Positions 48,032 to 57,317 of a stretch of 64,000 bases of DNA are shown piece after piece. The stretch is taken from contig NZ_LQWY01000012.1 of the NCBI RefSeq assembly GCF_001643235.1, positions 226,727 to 290,726 on the forward strand, read 5' to 3'. The notes beneath the pieces were generated by a model that had not been told where the DNA came from, did no database searches, and saw only the letters and a list, made by a program, of their open reading frames with translations. Every line of letters starts with the position of its first letter. Within the stretch, counting starts at the first letter, position 1. A program made the position numbers and the translations under genes. The DNA comes from Domibacillus aminovorans (GTDB taxonomy: Bacteria > Bacillota > Bacilli > Bacillales > Domibacillaceae).

Positions 48032-48793
48032 TTATTTCACATCCACTTGATGCTCTTCATGTTCATGTAGTCCTTCGTCATTTTCAACATGAACTTTCAC
48101 GGTGAACGCACCTGCTTCTGTAAATGTGTAGGCAGCTGTATATTCGCCTGGACTCGTTTCTTCCGCATCAGCCCATGTATGTTTTTCAGTATTGCTGTTG
48201 TTCCAAATCTCATAGCGGACTTGGGCTTTCTCCAATGGAGCTCCTTCATTTTGCAAATGGGCTGTTAGAATCGTTTCTTTTTCAGCTTCCACACCGTCAG
48301 GCTCCATAAAATGCATAGAAAAGCCTGTCTCACTTTCTCCATGTTCATGCTCATGAAGCTCTTTTTCTTCCTGAATAGCTTCATCATGAGCAGCACCCGT
48401 TCCAACGGTAACGGACTTTTTCGGCATCGTGTGAAGCCCTCTCGCTGTTACGTGCACTTGCACCGTAAAAACACCATCGCGGTCAAATGTCGTTTCCGCT
48501 TCATACGTACCATCATTATTATTTTTCGCTTCAATCATACTGCTTTCTTCTTTTGCTCCTTCTTCCCACACTTCAAACTCCACTTTATCTGCATCTGCTA
48601 CTTTTTCGCTTCCCTGTGTCACAACTGCTTTCATTGCTATTTTCCCATTTACTTCAACAGTTTCTGGAACTTCAAGCTGGACCTCAATCGCCTGTGGTAC
48701 TTCAGATTCCTCCACTTTTCCTTCTTCTCCGCCGCACGCAGAAAGCACAGCCATGACCAAGGCCAACATAATCATCCAATATTTTTTTTGCAT
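48032..48793 (-). CDS. Lipoprotein with two YtkA-like domains
   Basis: A 253-residue lipoprotein: signal peptide with lipobox LSAC (Cys20) and two tandem YtkA/FixH-like beta-sandwich domains, each with a 'DGTYEAETTFDRDGVFTVQVHV'-type core (about 92-114 and 203-226). A histidine/glutamate-rich linker HEHEHGE sits between them and the C terminus reads HEHEEHQV, so metal binding is plausible. B. subtilis YtkA has one such domain. It precedes ctaG in orientation opposite to transcription order (ctaG is upstream); a copper or haem-oxidase assembly role is inference. Ribosome binding site GGGAGGAG precedes the ATG. Confidence 0.8.
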   Translation of the reverse strand: MQKKYWMIMLALVMAVLSACGGEEGKVEESEVPQAIEVQLEVPETVEVNGKIAMKAVVTQGSEKVADADKVEFEVWEEGAKEESSMIEAKNNNDGTYEAETTFDRDGVFTVQVHVTARGLHTMPKKSVTVGTGAAHDEAIQEEKELHEHEHGESETGFSMHFMEPDGVEAEKETILTAHLQNEGAPLEKAQVRYEIWNNSNTEKHTWADAEETSPGEYTAAYTFTEAGAFTVKVHVENDEGLHEHEEHQVDVK

Positions 48794-48901
48794 ATGTACT
48801 CCTCCCCTGCTTTTATTTATCTCTATTTTAAAGGCAGCATCAACCTTACCTATTTTATCTCATTTACCAACTAAAATCTCTATCATTCTATCGTCTTACT
48901 T

Positions 48902-49771
48902 TTAATGTTTCATAAATCGATGATGATAAAAAGAAGGAAGCACACATGAACATTCTTTTTCCTCCCAAGGGTCTAACACTTTGTTTCCAAAATGAGAGGT
49001 CATCTTCAATCCAAATTTGTGCATTCCTAACATAAAAATTCCTGCTAACTGTTGATCATACTTCATATTAAACGGAGATGGAAACAGCTCCTGAGCAGAA
49101 GATGAAGATGGCAGACAAAGTTCTAATGTGAGTTGCATAAGATTAGGATTACTCACCCCATCTATAAAAGCACTGAAAATGAACAGTAAACAAGCAGGCA
49201 TTAGAATCATCCCGTTCAAAAATGCATATCGTTTCCTTTGACCTTTACAATAGCGTTGATTCGGATCTGGGGATGCAAGAGGCCACCACATACTAAAAGA
49301 TAACGCTATTAGCAACAACATATAGCCATTATGGAGAAAGGAATGTTGCAGAATCACATCTAAAACAATTGGTAAATGGTAGATAAAAAATAATACAGCA
49401 AAAACAATTAAAGATATCATCGGTGGTAAAAAAAACTTACTTATTCCTCTAACGAGTGAAATTTTCCGTACTTTCTGAAATAATGATTCAGGAATCCCTA
49501 ACAAAAAAACAGGAGGGATAATAAAATATAAAATACTCATCTGAATCATATGCATACTGAATGAGAGATGCCCCATTGCTGATAAAGGACTGGCAATAGT
49601 TACGTAAAATAGAAATAAACTGAAGAAAAAGAGAAGTGGTTGTTTTTGATACATTTCCGTTTTTGTAAAGGCTTTCATTAATATAATATATAGTACAGCT
49701 ACACAAATAACGCCTATTAAATAGGGGGGATTCCATAACGATTGACCGCTAAACAACATTTCAAAAAACAT
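48902..49771 (-). CDS. ctaG: Cytochrome c oxidase assembly factor CtaG
   Basis: A 289-residue polytopic membrane protein (about seven helices) of the CtaG/caa3 family, needed for assembly of cytochrome caa3 oxidase, probably for copper insertion. Recognisable are 'LSFSMHMIQMSILYFIIPPVFLLG' (two methionine-rich helix ends) and 'FSAFIDGV' with the 'QQLAGIFMLGMHKFG' segment. B. subtilis CtaG is of the same length. The ATG has AAAGGAGTG upstream. It directly precedes the YtkA-domain lipoprotein on the same strand (108 bases apart), so the two may be co-expressed. No caa3 structural genes are in the window. Confidence 0.83.
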   Translation of the reverse strand: MFFEMLFSGQSLWNPPYLIGVICVAVLYIILMKAFTKTEMYQKQPLLFFFSLFLFYVTIASPLSAMGHLSFSMHMIQMSILYFIIPPVFLLGIPESLFQKVRKISLVRGISKFFLPPMISLIVFAVLFFIYHLPIVLDVILQHSFLHNGYMLLLIALSFSMWWPLASPDPNQRYCKGQRKRYAFLNGMILMPACLLFIFSAFIDGVSNPNLMQLTLELCLPSSSSAQELFPSPFNMKYDQQLAGIFMLGMHKFGLKMTSHFGNKVLDPWEEKECSCVLPSFYHHRFMKH

Positions 49772-49998
49772 GCTATCACTCCTTTTGTTCTAATCGTGTT
49801 AAAATTTGTTACCCTCTTATTCTATTAGCCTTGTTTATTTCTTCTATAACGTCGTTATATATCGATAATCGACCATCCTATAAAATGATGTCATTCATCT
49901 TACATACTAAAAAATACTAGTACTTATAGGTTTTTGTATAATGTCATCGATTAAGATTGATCATATTAAACTCTATGTTTTAAGTATTGTAAAAAACG

Positions 49999-50046
49999 GA
50001 AAGCTGTTATAATTGTTGTTAAACAACAACATTTATAACAGCTTTC
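49999..50046. other. Long 22-bp inverted repeat (orphan hairpin)
   Basis: Arms of 22 bases (GAAAGCTGTTATAATTGTTG plus TT, and its near-complement) differ at one position and enclose a 4-base loop AAAC. On the minus strand it is followed by CGTTTTTTAC and could terminate. The rest of 49772-50108, between ctaG and thiE, holds no gene that I can see. Confidence 0.7.
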
Positions 50047-50108
50047 ATTGATTATACTATTCGAGCAGAAAAGGATGTTGACATTAAGCATTCACCGTCT
50101 TCATTTAT

Positions 50109-50151
50109 AAAAATAGCCTTGAATTTCTCGTTAGTGAGAAACATCAAGGCT
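50109..50151 (-). terminator. Terminator of the thi operon
   Basis: Minus-strand AGCCTTGA / TCAAGGCT with an inner TTTCTC/GAGAAA stem, followed by ATTTTTAT. Confidence 0.85.
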
Positions 50152-50178
50152 TTATATCGTTCATTATTCTCTTTCTTT

Positions 50179-50817
50179 TTAATTGCTGCCTTCAACAGCC
50201 GCTTTCAGTTCTACAGCGGCCTGTTTTACGTCATCTGCAAGGCTAATCGTTGAAATCACCGAAACACCGTCTGCGCCAGCAGCAATAACAGGCGCTGCAT
50301 TATCAATAGTAATACCGCCAATGCCTACGATCGGGATAGTAAGATTTTGGGCCCGCATCGTTTTAATGAGTGCCGTTCCGGCAACTGGCCCCGTATCGGT
50401 TTTCGTACCTGTCTGATAAATCGGACCGGTTCCGACGTAGTCTGCACCGTCTGCGATTGCTTTTTTCGCTTCGTCCATCGTATGAACAGATACACCGACG
50501 ATGCCTCCGTTTATTTTCCCCCGGACGCTAGAAGCTGCTTCGTCTTCCTGTCCGATATGTACACCATCCGCGCCAATTTCAACGGCCAGTTCGATATCAT
50601 CATTTACAATAAACGGAATATTTGCTTCTCGACAAAGAGCTTGTAGACGAACAGCCTGCTCTTTTTTTGCGCTTCCTGCCAATGCATCTTTTCCCTTTTC
50701 GCGAAATTGGAACATTGTAATACCGCCGTCAATCGCTGCTTGCAATGTCTCTTCAATCGACCGTTTGCAGTTAGGTGTGCCTGCGATAAAGTAAACGGCC
50801 AGTTGTTCTCTTTTCAT
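50179..50817 (-). CDS. thiE: Thiamine-phosphate synthase
   Basis: TIM-barrel enzyme (212 residues) coupling HMP-diphosphate to HET-phosphate. Motifs: '[11 protein letters not shown]' (pyrophosphate binding), [22 protein letters not shown], '[13 protein letters not shown]', '[19 protein letters not shown]' and 'GGI' phosphate site near 167. The ATG at 50817 overlaps the thiD stop by one base (TAATG) with AGGTGG as ribosome binding site. Last gene of thiWMDE. Confidence 0.95.
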   Translation of the reverse strand: MKREQLAVYFIAGTPNCKRSIEETLQAAIDGGITMFQFREKGKDALAGSAKKEQAVRLQALCREANIPFIVNDDIELAVEIGADGVHIGQEDEAASSVRGKINGGIVGVSVHTMDEAKKAIADGADYVGTGPIYQTGTKTDTGPVAGTALIKTMRAQNLTIPIVGIGGITIDNAAPVIAAGADGVSVISTISLADDVKQAAVELKAAVEGSN

Positions 50818-51620
50818 TAGCATCCACCTCGCTGCCGGTACGCCCAGTGATTCGTCGGACCGTGCCCGCTGCCGATGTTAATTCCATCTTCAATCGCCGC
50901 CTGAATAAATTGTTTCGCCATTTCAGCTGCTGTTCGCACAGATGCACCTTTCGCTATCGCTGCTGTCATCACGGCAGAAAATGTACAGCCCGTTCCATGC
51001 GTATGTTTCGTGTCAATTCGCTTTCCTGTAAATGTGTGGAACTCTTCACCATCGTACAGTAAATCATATGTCACGGCTCCTTCGTCATGTCCGCCCTTAA
51101 TAAGCACATTTTTCACACCGAGTGCCGCAATCACTTTCGCTGCCTCTTTCTTATCTTCCTCTGATTTAATCGTTCGCTTTGAGATCACTTCTGCTTCCGG
51201 GATATTCGGGGTCACGACGAGCGCAAGCGGCAGCAATTTTGTTTTTAATGCTTCCATCGCTTCTTCCTGCAATAGCGGCGCGCCTCCTTTTGCGATCATG
51301 ACTGGATCCACGATAACATTTGTAAAATGATGTTCTTTTATTTTCATTGCGACTGCTTCAATAATGTCAGCCGAGAATAACATGCCCGTTTTCAATGAAT
51401 CTACGCCAATATCCGATGCAACCGCATCAATCTGCTTCTCAATCGCTTCCACACTCATTGGGTACACACCGTGAACGCCGAGTGTATTTTGTGCAGTGAC
51501 AGCTGTTAATACGGATGTGCCAAATACACCAAGCTCTTGAAATGTCTTTAAATCGGCTTGAATACCTGCTCCACCCCCACTGTCCGAACCAGCAATGGTT
51601 AATGCTTTACGAATCGTCAT
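50817..51620 (-). CDS. thiD: Hydroxymethylpyrimidine/phosphomethylpyrimidine kinase
   Basis: Ribokinase-fold kinase (267 residues) phosphorylating HMP twice. Diagnostic segments are [20 protein letters not shown] (7-26), '[15 protein letters not shown]', '[14 protein letters not shown]' and the anion-hole GTGCTFSAV (about 209-217). The ATG at 51620 overlaps the thiM stop as ATGA and has GGGAGG about 10 bases upstream; two earlier in-frame ATGs are too close to it. Confidence 0.96.
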   Translation of the reverse strand: MTIRKALTIAGSDSGGGAGIQADLKTFQELGVFGTSVLTAVTAQNTLGVHGVYPMSVEAIEKQIDAVASDIGVDSLKTGMLFSADIIEAVAMKIKEHHFTNVIVDPVMIAKGGAPLLQEEAMEALKTKLLPLALVVTPNIPEAEVISKRTIKSEEDKKEAAKVIAALGVKNVLIKGGHDEGAVTYDLLYDGEEFHTFTGKRIDTKHTHGTGCTFSAVMTAAIAKGASVRTAAEMAKQFIQAAIEDGINIGSGHGPTNHWAYRQRGGC

Positions 51621-52423
51621 TGCTTCCATTCCTCCCATTTCGCCTGTTGAATGATTTCATCTCTTCCTGTTAACGATAATTCATTTAAAAACGCTGTGGC
51701 AAACGTACCTGGACGATTTGGCCCTGATGTTTCTACTGCGCGCTCGGCTGCTACCCCGTAAAAGATGAGTGCGGCGGCCGCTGCTTTTGCATAGTTTTTT
51801 TCGACTGCACAAAACGATGCGATCACAGAACCGAGCAGACAGCCCGTTCCTGTCACGCTCGTTAAGATCGGATCGCCATTTTGAACAATAAATGATTCAT
51901 TTCCTGCAACAACATCTTCCGCTCCTGTAATAACGCACGTGACGCCGAGCATTTTTTCTGCTTCTTTTGCAAGATGACGAACATTCGCATTTCCGCCGCC
52001 ATCCACGCCTTTTACTTGAACCGATTGTCCACATAAAACCGCAATTTCACCGGCATTTCCACGTAAAATGTCCACATTTACTTCCGCTAAAATTCGTTTT
52101 GCACTTTCGGTCCGGTATGGTGTTGCACCTGCTCCAACAGGGTCAAATAACACCGGAACACCCGCTTCGTTCGCTGCTTTTCCTGCTAAAATCATTGCAT
52201 CGACTTTCGATGCAGTTAACGTACCGATGTTTAACACAACTGCACCGGCGATTTTCGCCATATCAGCTGCTTCTTCCACTGCATCTGCCATGACCGGTGA
52301 GGCACCGAGTGCAAGCAGACCATTAGCCGTAAAGTTTGTGACGACTGTGTTCGTTAAATTATGTACGAGCGGTTTATTTTTTCTGACATGTTCAAGCAAT
52401 TCTGCTGCAAATACATTGTTCAT
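51617..52423 (-). CDS. thiM: Hydroxyethylthiazole kinase
   Basis: Salvages thiazole by phosphorylating HET (268 residues). Features: PLVHNLTNTVVTNFTANGLL (18-37), 'GASPVMADAVEEA', 'VLFDPVGAGATPYR', and the active TGTGCLLGS near 190. It lies 16 bases after thiW. With ThiW-mediated thiazole uptake it makes HET-P for ThiE. Confidence 0.96.
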   Translation of the reverse strand: MNNVFAAELLEHVRKNKPLVHNLTNTVVTNFTANGLLALGASPVMADAVEEAADMAKIAGAVVLNIGTLTASKVDAMILAGKAANEAGVPVLFDPVGAGATPYRTESAKRILAEVNVDILRGNAGEIAVLCGQSVQVKGVDGGGNANVRHLAKEAEKMLGVTCVITGAEDVVAGNESFIVQNGDPILTSVTGTGCLLGSVIASFCAVEKNYAKAAAAALIFYGVAAERAVETSGPNRPGTFATAFLNELSLTGRDEIIQQAKWEEWKQ

Positions 52424-52438
52424 CTATTTTCATCCTTC

Positions 52439-52924
52439 CTACTTTTTAAAAATGTTTGTTTTCTGTAACCGAATGGCTACAATGACACCAAGAATAGAGC
52501 CCGTTATACTGCTGATGAGAAAGGCTGGCATAAAAAAGAGGGCGGCTGCTTCCATTCCTAAAAATAGATTTGCTATTGGTACGGATACAAGAGATGCTAT
52601 TACACCCGTTCCCATGATTTCACCCGCTGCCGCAAATGAAGGCTTCTGCCATTTCTTATAAGCATAACCTGCGAGCAGCGCGCCAATCATACTTCCAGGA
52701 AACGCAAGAAGCGAACCGATCCCTAACAAGTTTCGAACAACAGCTGTCATAAAAGCAATGACAAGAGCTGGACCTGGTCCAAGCAAGATCGCAGACAACA
52801 CATTGATAGCATGCTGCACAGGATACGCTTTGGCCACACCCGCCGGGAACCAAATAAATGTGGCGCCAAGTACAGAGATGGCTGTCAACAGTGCCATGAT
52901 CGCCATATTTTTCGGTGAAAACAT
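52439..52924 (-). CDS. thiW: ThiW, thiazole-specific ECF-transporter S component
   Basis: A 161-residue integral membrane protein with five or six helices, the substrate-binding component of an energy-coupling-factor transporter for thiazole. 'IMALLTAISVLGATFIWFPAGVAKAYPVQH' and 'GPALVIAFMTAVVRNLLGIGSLLAFPGSMIGALLAG' regions are characteristic. The ATG at 52924 has GGGAGGAATT upstream; the frame extends upstream only into the riboswitch terminator. First gene of the TPP-riboswitch operon; the shared EcfA/EcfT module is elsewhere. Confidence 0.92.
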   Translation of the reverse strand: MFSPKNMAIMALLTAISVLGATFIWFPAGVAKAYPVQHAINVLSAILLGPGPALVIAFMTAVVRNLLGIGSLLAFPGSMIGALLAGYAYKKWQKPSFAAAGEIMGTGVIASLVSVPIANLFLGMEAAALFFMPAFLISSITGSILGVIVAIRLQKTNIFKK

Positions 52925-52942
52925 AAAATTCCTCCCATACAA

Positions 52943-53081
52943 AAAACCAGATCAGCAATACGTCTGATCCGGTTTGTCGTCAGTGATTGCTACTTCCCTA
53001 CGCCGGTATTAACCGGATCAGGTAGTTGGGGTTAGGATAAGAATTCCCTCTCAGCCATGATATCGGCACCCCCAGTAGTCC
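52943..53081 (-). ncRNA. TPP (THI-box) riboswitch of thiWMDE
   Basis: Minus-strand contains ACTACTGGGGGTGCC (near 53067-53081), CTGAGAGGG, and ACCTGATCCGGTTAATACCG with GCGTAGGGAAGTAG, the conserved THI-box elements in order. Terminator AACCGGATCAG / CTGATCTGGTT plus TTTTTT (52943-52976) follows, directly before the thiW ribosome binding site. Confidence 0.96.
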
Positions 53082-53084
53082 TGT

Positions 53085-53399
53085 TTATTTTTTCATTAAT
53101 TTTTGTACGGTCACAATAAGTTCTTCAATGACTTCAAGATCGCCTTCTTGAATGCGTTCAGTCACGCATGTTTTTACATGCCCTTCTAAAAGCATCGCTG
53201 CTACACTGTTTAATGCAGACTGTGTCGCGGCAATTTGCGTAACGATATCATCACAGTACATATCTTCTTCAATCATGCCTTTTATTTCGGGAATCTGTCC
53301 TTCAATGCGGTTCAGACGCGTCACTAATTTTTTCTTGACACTTTCGGGATGGTGGCTTTTCTGCTCTTCGGCGGCACATGCCGCGTGTTCTTCCATCAT
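53085..53399 (-). CDS. csoR: CsoR-family copper-sensing repressor
   Basis: A 104-residue four-helix-bundle repressor (DUF156). The Cu(I) triad is present: Cys49 in MYCDDIV, and His74 and Cys78 in GHVKTC, as in CsoR rather than the formaldehyde or nickel variants. It opens a copper operon in the family, but no copA/copZ is here. The ATG at 53399 has GAGGAG 9 bases upstream. The stop is only four bases from the TPP riboswitch, and no terminator lies between, so csoR transcripts run into the thiamine leader. Confidence 0.9.
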   Translation of the reverse strand: MMEEHAACAAEEQKSHHPESVKKKLVTRLNRIEGQIPEIKGMIEEDMYCDDIVTQIAATQSALNSVAAMLLEGHVKTCVTERIQEGDLEVIEELIVTVQKLMKK

Positions 53400-53435
53400 G
53401 GCCGTCAACTCCTCTTATGCCAACTATAATAACAT

Positions 53436-53460
53436 AAAAAAGACCGGCGCGGGGCCGGTC
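53436..53460 (-). terminator. Terminator of ppiB
   Basis: Minus-strand GACCGGC, loop CCCGC, GCCGGTC followed by six T. Confidence 0.92.
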
Positions 53461-53468
53461 AACATTGA

Positions 53469-53906
53469 TTACGCTTCAAATACGGTTACTTTTTTCATTT
53501 TGTCGCCTTGTTTCATGTTTTTAGCTGTTTCTAAGCCTGATGTAACCTTTCCAAAAACAGTATGAACTCCATCTAAATGAGGCTGTGGCTCATGTACTAA
53601 GAAGAACTGACTTGAACCAGTATCTTTCCCTGCGTGAGCCATTGATAAGCTTCCTGCCTCATGTTTGTTAGGATTGTTGGCAGTTTCACATTTGATCGTA
53701 ATGCCGCTTCCGCCCATTCCTGTACCTGTAGGATCGCCGCCTTGACTAACAAACCCCGGGATTACTCTGTGAAATACAACGCCATCATAAAAACCTTCAT
53801 TCGCCAATTTTTCAAAGTTAGCTACTGTGTTAGGAGCATCCCCTGGGAAAAATTCAATCTCAATTTTTTCGCCATTTTCCATTTCAATCGTACCTTTTTT
53901 AGCCAT
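53469..53906 (-). CDS. ppiB: Peptidyl-prolyl cis-trans isomerase (cyclophilin)
   Basis: Cytoplasmic cyclophilin of 145 residues that speeds proline isomerisation. The active segment [19 protein letters not shown] (about 45-63) holds the catalytic arginine, and the '[19 protein letters not shown]' and '[10 protein letters not shown]' segments are standard. No signal peptide. The ATG at 53906 has GGAGATG 9 bases upstream; the frame begins further up but without a ribosome binding site. Own terminator separates it from csoR. Confidence 0.94.
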   Translation of the reverse strand: MAKKGTIEMENGEKIEIEFFPGDAPNTVANFEKLANEGFYDGVVFHRVIPGFVSQGGDPTGTGMGGSGITIKCETANNPNKHEAGSLSMAHAGKDTGSSQFFLVHEPQPHLDGVHTVFGKVTSGLETAKNMKQGDKMKKVTVFEA

Positions 53907-54134
53907 AACAAACATCTCCATTTCAGATAAAATTAATCAGTCTTTATGATAACATTATTACCGTCATAAAAAAAGCAGAGAGCTTTTTATCATGCCTTTA
54001 CCTTCTACGACTCATAATTTTTGTTTTTTCCCATAAACATTTTACTCCTACCTTTTTGTGAAATGTTTTCCGCTTTCAAGATGGCTCTTTTTTTCATATA
54101 ATAGAAGTATTCTAGAAAAGGGAGTGTGATAGTG

Positions 54135-55832
54135 ATGAAGACACGTCCCGGATTGCTGTGGAAAGCAGCTGTATTGTTTTTACTGCTTGCAGCCGGTGTA
54201 TTCTGGTATGTACAGAAAACAAATGTAACGACCGTTATTCCATTTTCGTCAGTGGAAAACATTATCCAAAAAGAAAAGGGACAAGAGGTCGGACTAGAAG
54301 AACATCCAGATGGTACTCTTCATATTTCCACGCAAAGCGGAGAATATACGTCTTATATTTCACCCGGAAGTACAGCTGTGGATCGATTGAATGAAACGTA
54401 CAATATTCGCTACGAATATGTAAAAGCGGAGGCGTATGAAAATTGGATCGCCATTGGTTTCATTTTAATCATTGCTGGAATCGGGTTTTATATTTATCGC
54501 AAGAAAGGCGGCGTTGGTGTTGCCCATTCAATGAAAAACAGTGTCTCTCATGCCCGTCCACTGCCGAATATTACATTACAAGACGTTGGTGGTTTGTCAG
54601 ATGAAATGAAGGAAGACATCTTGCAAACACTTTCCATATTGAAAGAAAAAGACTTGTCCACACGACTTGGCATCGAACCGCCACGCGGCATTTTATTGTA
54701 CGGGCCACCGGGTACGGGAAAAACATTGCTTGCCCAAGCCATTGCCCGTGAAATGGGTGCTTCCTTTTTCTCATCAAGCGGATCAGCTTTTACCGAATTA
54801 TTTGTCGGCGTCGGCGCATCACGTGTTCGCAATCTGTTTAAAGAAGCCCGGAAACAAAAACCAGCTGTCATTTTTATCGATGAAGTGGATGCGCTGGCTG
54901 GCCGCCGAAAAACAAATGGCGGTGAAGAAGGTGAAAAAACATTGACCGAACTGCTCGTACAGCTCGACGGCGGCCACGATAACGACGGGCTGCTCTTCAT
55001 TGCTGCAACGAACCGGAAAGATATGCTGGATGAAGCGTTTCTTCGTCCCGGCCGCATCGATTTCTCGTTTCATGTGACACTTCCCGATGCAAGAGGCCGG
55101 AAAGAAATTATCGACATTCATGCGCGCGGCAAAAATATGGCGGACAACGCCGCCGCCATGCTACATGATTTAGCTGAAGCAACCGTCGGCTTTTCCGGCG
55201 CTGAACTGTCTGCTTTATTTGAAACAGCTAGCAGAAGCGCGATCCGGAGTGGCCGTGACACAATTGAAAAGAAAGATTTTGACTACGCGCTTGACCGGAC
55301 CATTCTCGGCACGTCAACGCGTCCGCTCGCCGATCCAGCTACGAAACGGCGTGTTGCGATTCATGAAGCGGGACATGCTCTTGTTGCCGCACTCACAAAG
55401 CCAGGTTCCGTCCGAAAGGCGACGATCATTCCGCGTGGACATGCCCTTGGCTATGTAGCACCTGTTCCGAAAGAGCTTCACTTATCAACGGCAAGTGAAC
55501 TCATTGACCAAGTAGCGATGATTTTATCCGGTGGTGTAGCAGAACGGCTTTATCTCGGTGAACATTCCATCGGTGTCAGCGGTGATGTGCAGCAAGCCAA
55601 ACAAATTTTAGTACGGATGGTGGATACCGGTATTTTTCAAGATCGGTTTACCATTACATTCCGACAATCCGACAAAGAAACAAAAATGATTGAATTGTTT
55701 GAACTGGCATTAGCACGTTCCGAAACCCTTATTGAAGAACACCGAACGGCGTTTGACCGGCTCGTTGAAGCACTGATGACGCAGGAAACACTTGAAGGAA
55801 TTGAAATCGAAGCGCTTATTCACCAATTTTAA
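54135..55832 (+). CDS. FtsH-like membrane AAA zinc protease (short paralogue)
   Basis: A 565-residue protein with FtsH architecture: transmembrane helix (about 8-26), short extracytoplasmic domain (27-102), second helix (103-122), AAA module with Walker A YGPPGTGKT (189-197) and Walker B IFIDE (246-250), SRH 'RPGRID' (304-309), and a zinc protease domain with HEAGH (410-414) and the third ligand in SGDVQQA (Asp484). B. subtilis FtsH is about 637 residues; this one lacks much of the C-terminal tail and stops soon after the M41 domain. All catalytic residues are kept, so it should be active. The ATG at 54135 has GGGAGTG upstream. It is monocistronic; probably a second FtsH rather than the housekeeping one. 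Confidence 0.85.
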   Translation: MKTRPGLLWKAAVLFLLLAAGVFWYVQKTNVTTVIPFSSVENIIQKEKGQEVGLEEHPDGTLHISTQSGEYTSYISPGSTAVDRLNETYNIRYEYVKAEAYENWIAIGFILIIAGIGFYIYRKKGGVGVAHSMKNSVSHARPLPNITLQDVGGLSDEMKEDILQTLSILKEKDLSTRLGIEPPRGILLYGPPGTGKTLLAQAIAREMGASFFSSSGSAFTELFVGVGASRVRNLFKEARKQKPAVIFIDEVDALAGRRKTNGGEEGEKTLTELLVQLDGGHDNDGLLFIAATNRKDMLDEAFLRPGRIDFSFHVTLPDARGRKEIIDIHARGKNMADNAAAMLHDLAEATVGFSGAELSALFETASRSAIRSGRDTIEKKDFDYALDRTILGTSTRPLADPATKRRVAIHEAGHALVAALTKPGSVRKATIIPRGHALGYVAPVPKELHLSTASELIDQVAMILSGGVAERLYLGEHSIGVSGDVQQAKQILVRMVDTGIFQDRFTITFRQSDKETKMIELFELALARSETLIEEHRTAFDRLVEALMTQETLEGIEIEALIHQF

Positions 55833-55833
55833 A

Positions 55834-55870
55834 AAAGGAGGTCTCCGAGTGCCGGAGACCTCCTTTTTTT
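55834..55870. terminator. Bidirectional terminator after the FtsH-like gene
   Basis: GGAGGTCTCCG, loop AGTGC, CGGAGACCTCC with A6 and T7 flanks. Confidence 0.92.
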
Positions 55871-55872
55871 CG

Positions 55873-56595
55873 TTAAAGTACTTTGCTTAAAAATGCTTTC
55901 GTTCGTTTATGCTGCGGCTTATCAAACAGCGCTGTCGGTTCATTTTGCTCGATAATGTAGCCGTTATCCATGAAGATGACGCGGTCCCCCACTTCACGAG
56001 CAAAGCCCATTTCATGTGTGACGACGATCATTGTCATTCCGTCTTTCGCCAGCTGTTTCATGACCTCAAGCACTTCGCCGACCATTTCCGGGTCAAGTGC
56101 AGAAGTTGGTTCGTCAAATAACATAATTTTCGGCTCCATTGCAAGCGCACGTGCAATCGCCACACGCTGCTTTTGTCCGCCAGAAAGCGACTCGGGATAA
56201 GCGGATGCTTTTTCTGCAAGACCGACTTTCTCCAGAAGCCCCATTGCTTTTTCCTCTGCTTCTTTTTTCTTCATCTTACGCACGTTCATCGGCGCAAGCG
56301 TAATATTATCAAGAATCGTCTTATGCGGAAATAAATTAAAGTGTTGAAACACCATACCAACATCGGTGCGAATGGTATTGATATTTGTGTTTTTATCAGT
56401 TAAATCTTTCCCATCAATGAGGACTTGACCCCCGTTAATCGTCTCAAGCATATTTAAACAACGAATAAACGTTGATTTCCCGGAACCGGATGGCCCAATC
56501 ACAACAACAACTTCCTGCGAATCAACATCCAGTGAAATATCTTTTAAGACTTCATTATCCCCAAACGATTTTTTTAAGTTTTTAACGGAGATCAT
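55873..56595 (-). CDS. Polar amino-acid ABC importer ATPase
   Basis: A 240-residue ATPase of the GlnQ/ArtR/HisP class. Walker A GPSGSGKS (about 34-41), Q-loop [10 protein letters not shown], signature [16 protein letters not shown], Walker [14 protein letters not shown] and H-loop VTHEMGF. The ATG overlaps the permease 3' end by 14 bases. Third gene of an SBP-permease-ATPase operon. Whether glutamine or arginine is moved cannot be decided from the ATPase. Confidence 0.9.
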   Translation of the reverse strand: MISVKNLKKSFGDNEVLKDISLDVDSQEVVVVIGPSGSGKSTFIRCLNMLETINGGQVLIDGKDLTDKNTNINTIRTDVGMVFQHFNLFPHKTILDNITLAPMNVRKMKKKEAEEKAMGLLEKVGLAEKASAYPESLSGGQKQRVAIARALAMEPKIMLFDEPTSALDPEMVGEVLEVMKQLAKDGMTMIVVTHEMGFAREVGDRVIFMDNGYIIEQNEPTALFDKPQHKRTKAFLSKVL

Positions 56596-57247
56596 CAGTT
56601 TTCATTCTCCTTTCAACGTAGTTCATCAAGTACGTAAGAGAAAGTGTCAGCACTAAATAAATAAGGGCCACGGTCAGGTACGGTTCCCAAATACGAATAT
56701 ACTGCCCGGCTGCTGCACGGCCCCAATACATGAGCTCCGGCGCCGCAAGAACGGATCCGAGAGAGGATTCTTTTAACAGGACGATAAATTCATTGCCGAG
56801 CGGCGGAATAACGCGTTTCACTGCCTGCGGTAAAATAACAAGTTTCATGGCTTGCACGCGCGTCATTCCGAGAGAACGGGCCGCTTCCATCTGCCCTTTA
56901 TCAATCGATTGAATACCTGCACGAAAAATTTCCGCAATGTACGCCGCGGAATTTAATGAGAGTCCAATAATGAGAGATACGAGTGGATCCGAAGGTGACA
57001 TAAACATCGGCACAATCCCAAAATGGATAATTAACAATTGAACAAGTAATGGCGTCCCCCGAAAAATATTAATATAAATATTAAATGGCAGCCGAATAAG
57101 TTTATTCGAGGACATATTACCAAGAGCAATAAACAAGCCTAGAATAAGACCTATTAATATGCCAGCAAGCGACACGCCAATTGTTACGGCCATTCCTTTC
57201 AAGAAAAACGGCATGTAATCCTGAACGATTTCAAAACGAAAATCCAT
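56582..57247 (-). CDS. Polar amino-acid ABC importer permease
   Basis: A 221-residue permease of the HisMQ/GlnP type with five helices. '[20 protein letters not shown]' and the cytoplasmic EAA-like loop '[22 protein letters not shown]' (about 142-163) are clear. AAAGGAG lies before the ATG. It follows the binding protein after an intergenic terminator and overlaps the ATPase gene by 14 bases. Confidence 0.9.
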   Translation of the reverse strand: MDFRFEIVQDYMPFFLKGMAVTIGVSLAGILIGLILGLFIALGNMSSNKLIRLPFNIYINIFRGTPLLVQLLIIHFGIVPMFMSPSDPLVSLIIGLSLNSAAYIAEIFRAGIQSIDKGQMEAARSLGMTRVQAMKLVILPQAVKRVIPPLGNEFIVLLKESSLGSVLAAPELMYWGRAAAGQYIRIWEPYLTVALIYLVLTLSLTYLMNYVERRMKTDDLR

Positions 57248-57272
57248 ACTATTTTTCTCCTTTCTTCCGCCA

Positions 57273-57309
57273 AAAACGGCTGTCCATAAAAAAGGGACAG
57301 CCGTTTTTG
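57273..57309 (-). terminator. Hairpin between SBP and permease genes
   Basis: Minus-strand AAAACGGCTGTCC / GGACAGCCGTTTTT with a 9-base loop. A strong stem between the first and second gene of an importer operon typically leaves more binding protein than membrane components. Confidence 0.85.
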
Positions 57310-57317
57310 ATTTTTAT

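Noticed and set aside
48311..48874. 187-codon plus-strand frame across the YtkA lipoprotein
   Set aside because: Antisense to a gene with lipobox, ribosome binding site and domain structure; Phe/His/Cys-rich product is artefactual.
52656..52958. 100-codon frame overlapping thiW in another frame
   Set aside because: It starts in the riboswitch terminator and competes with the well-supported thiW.
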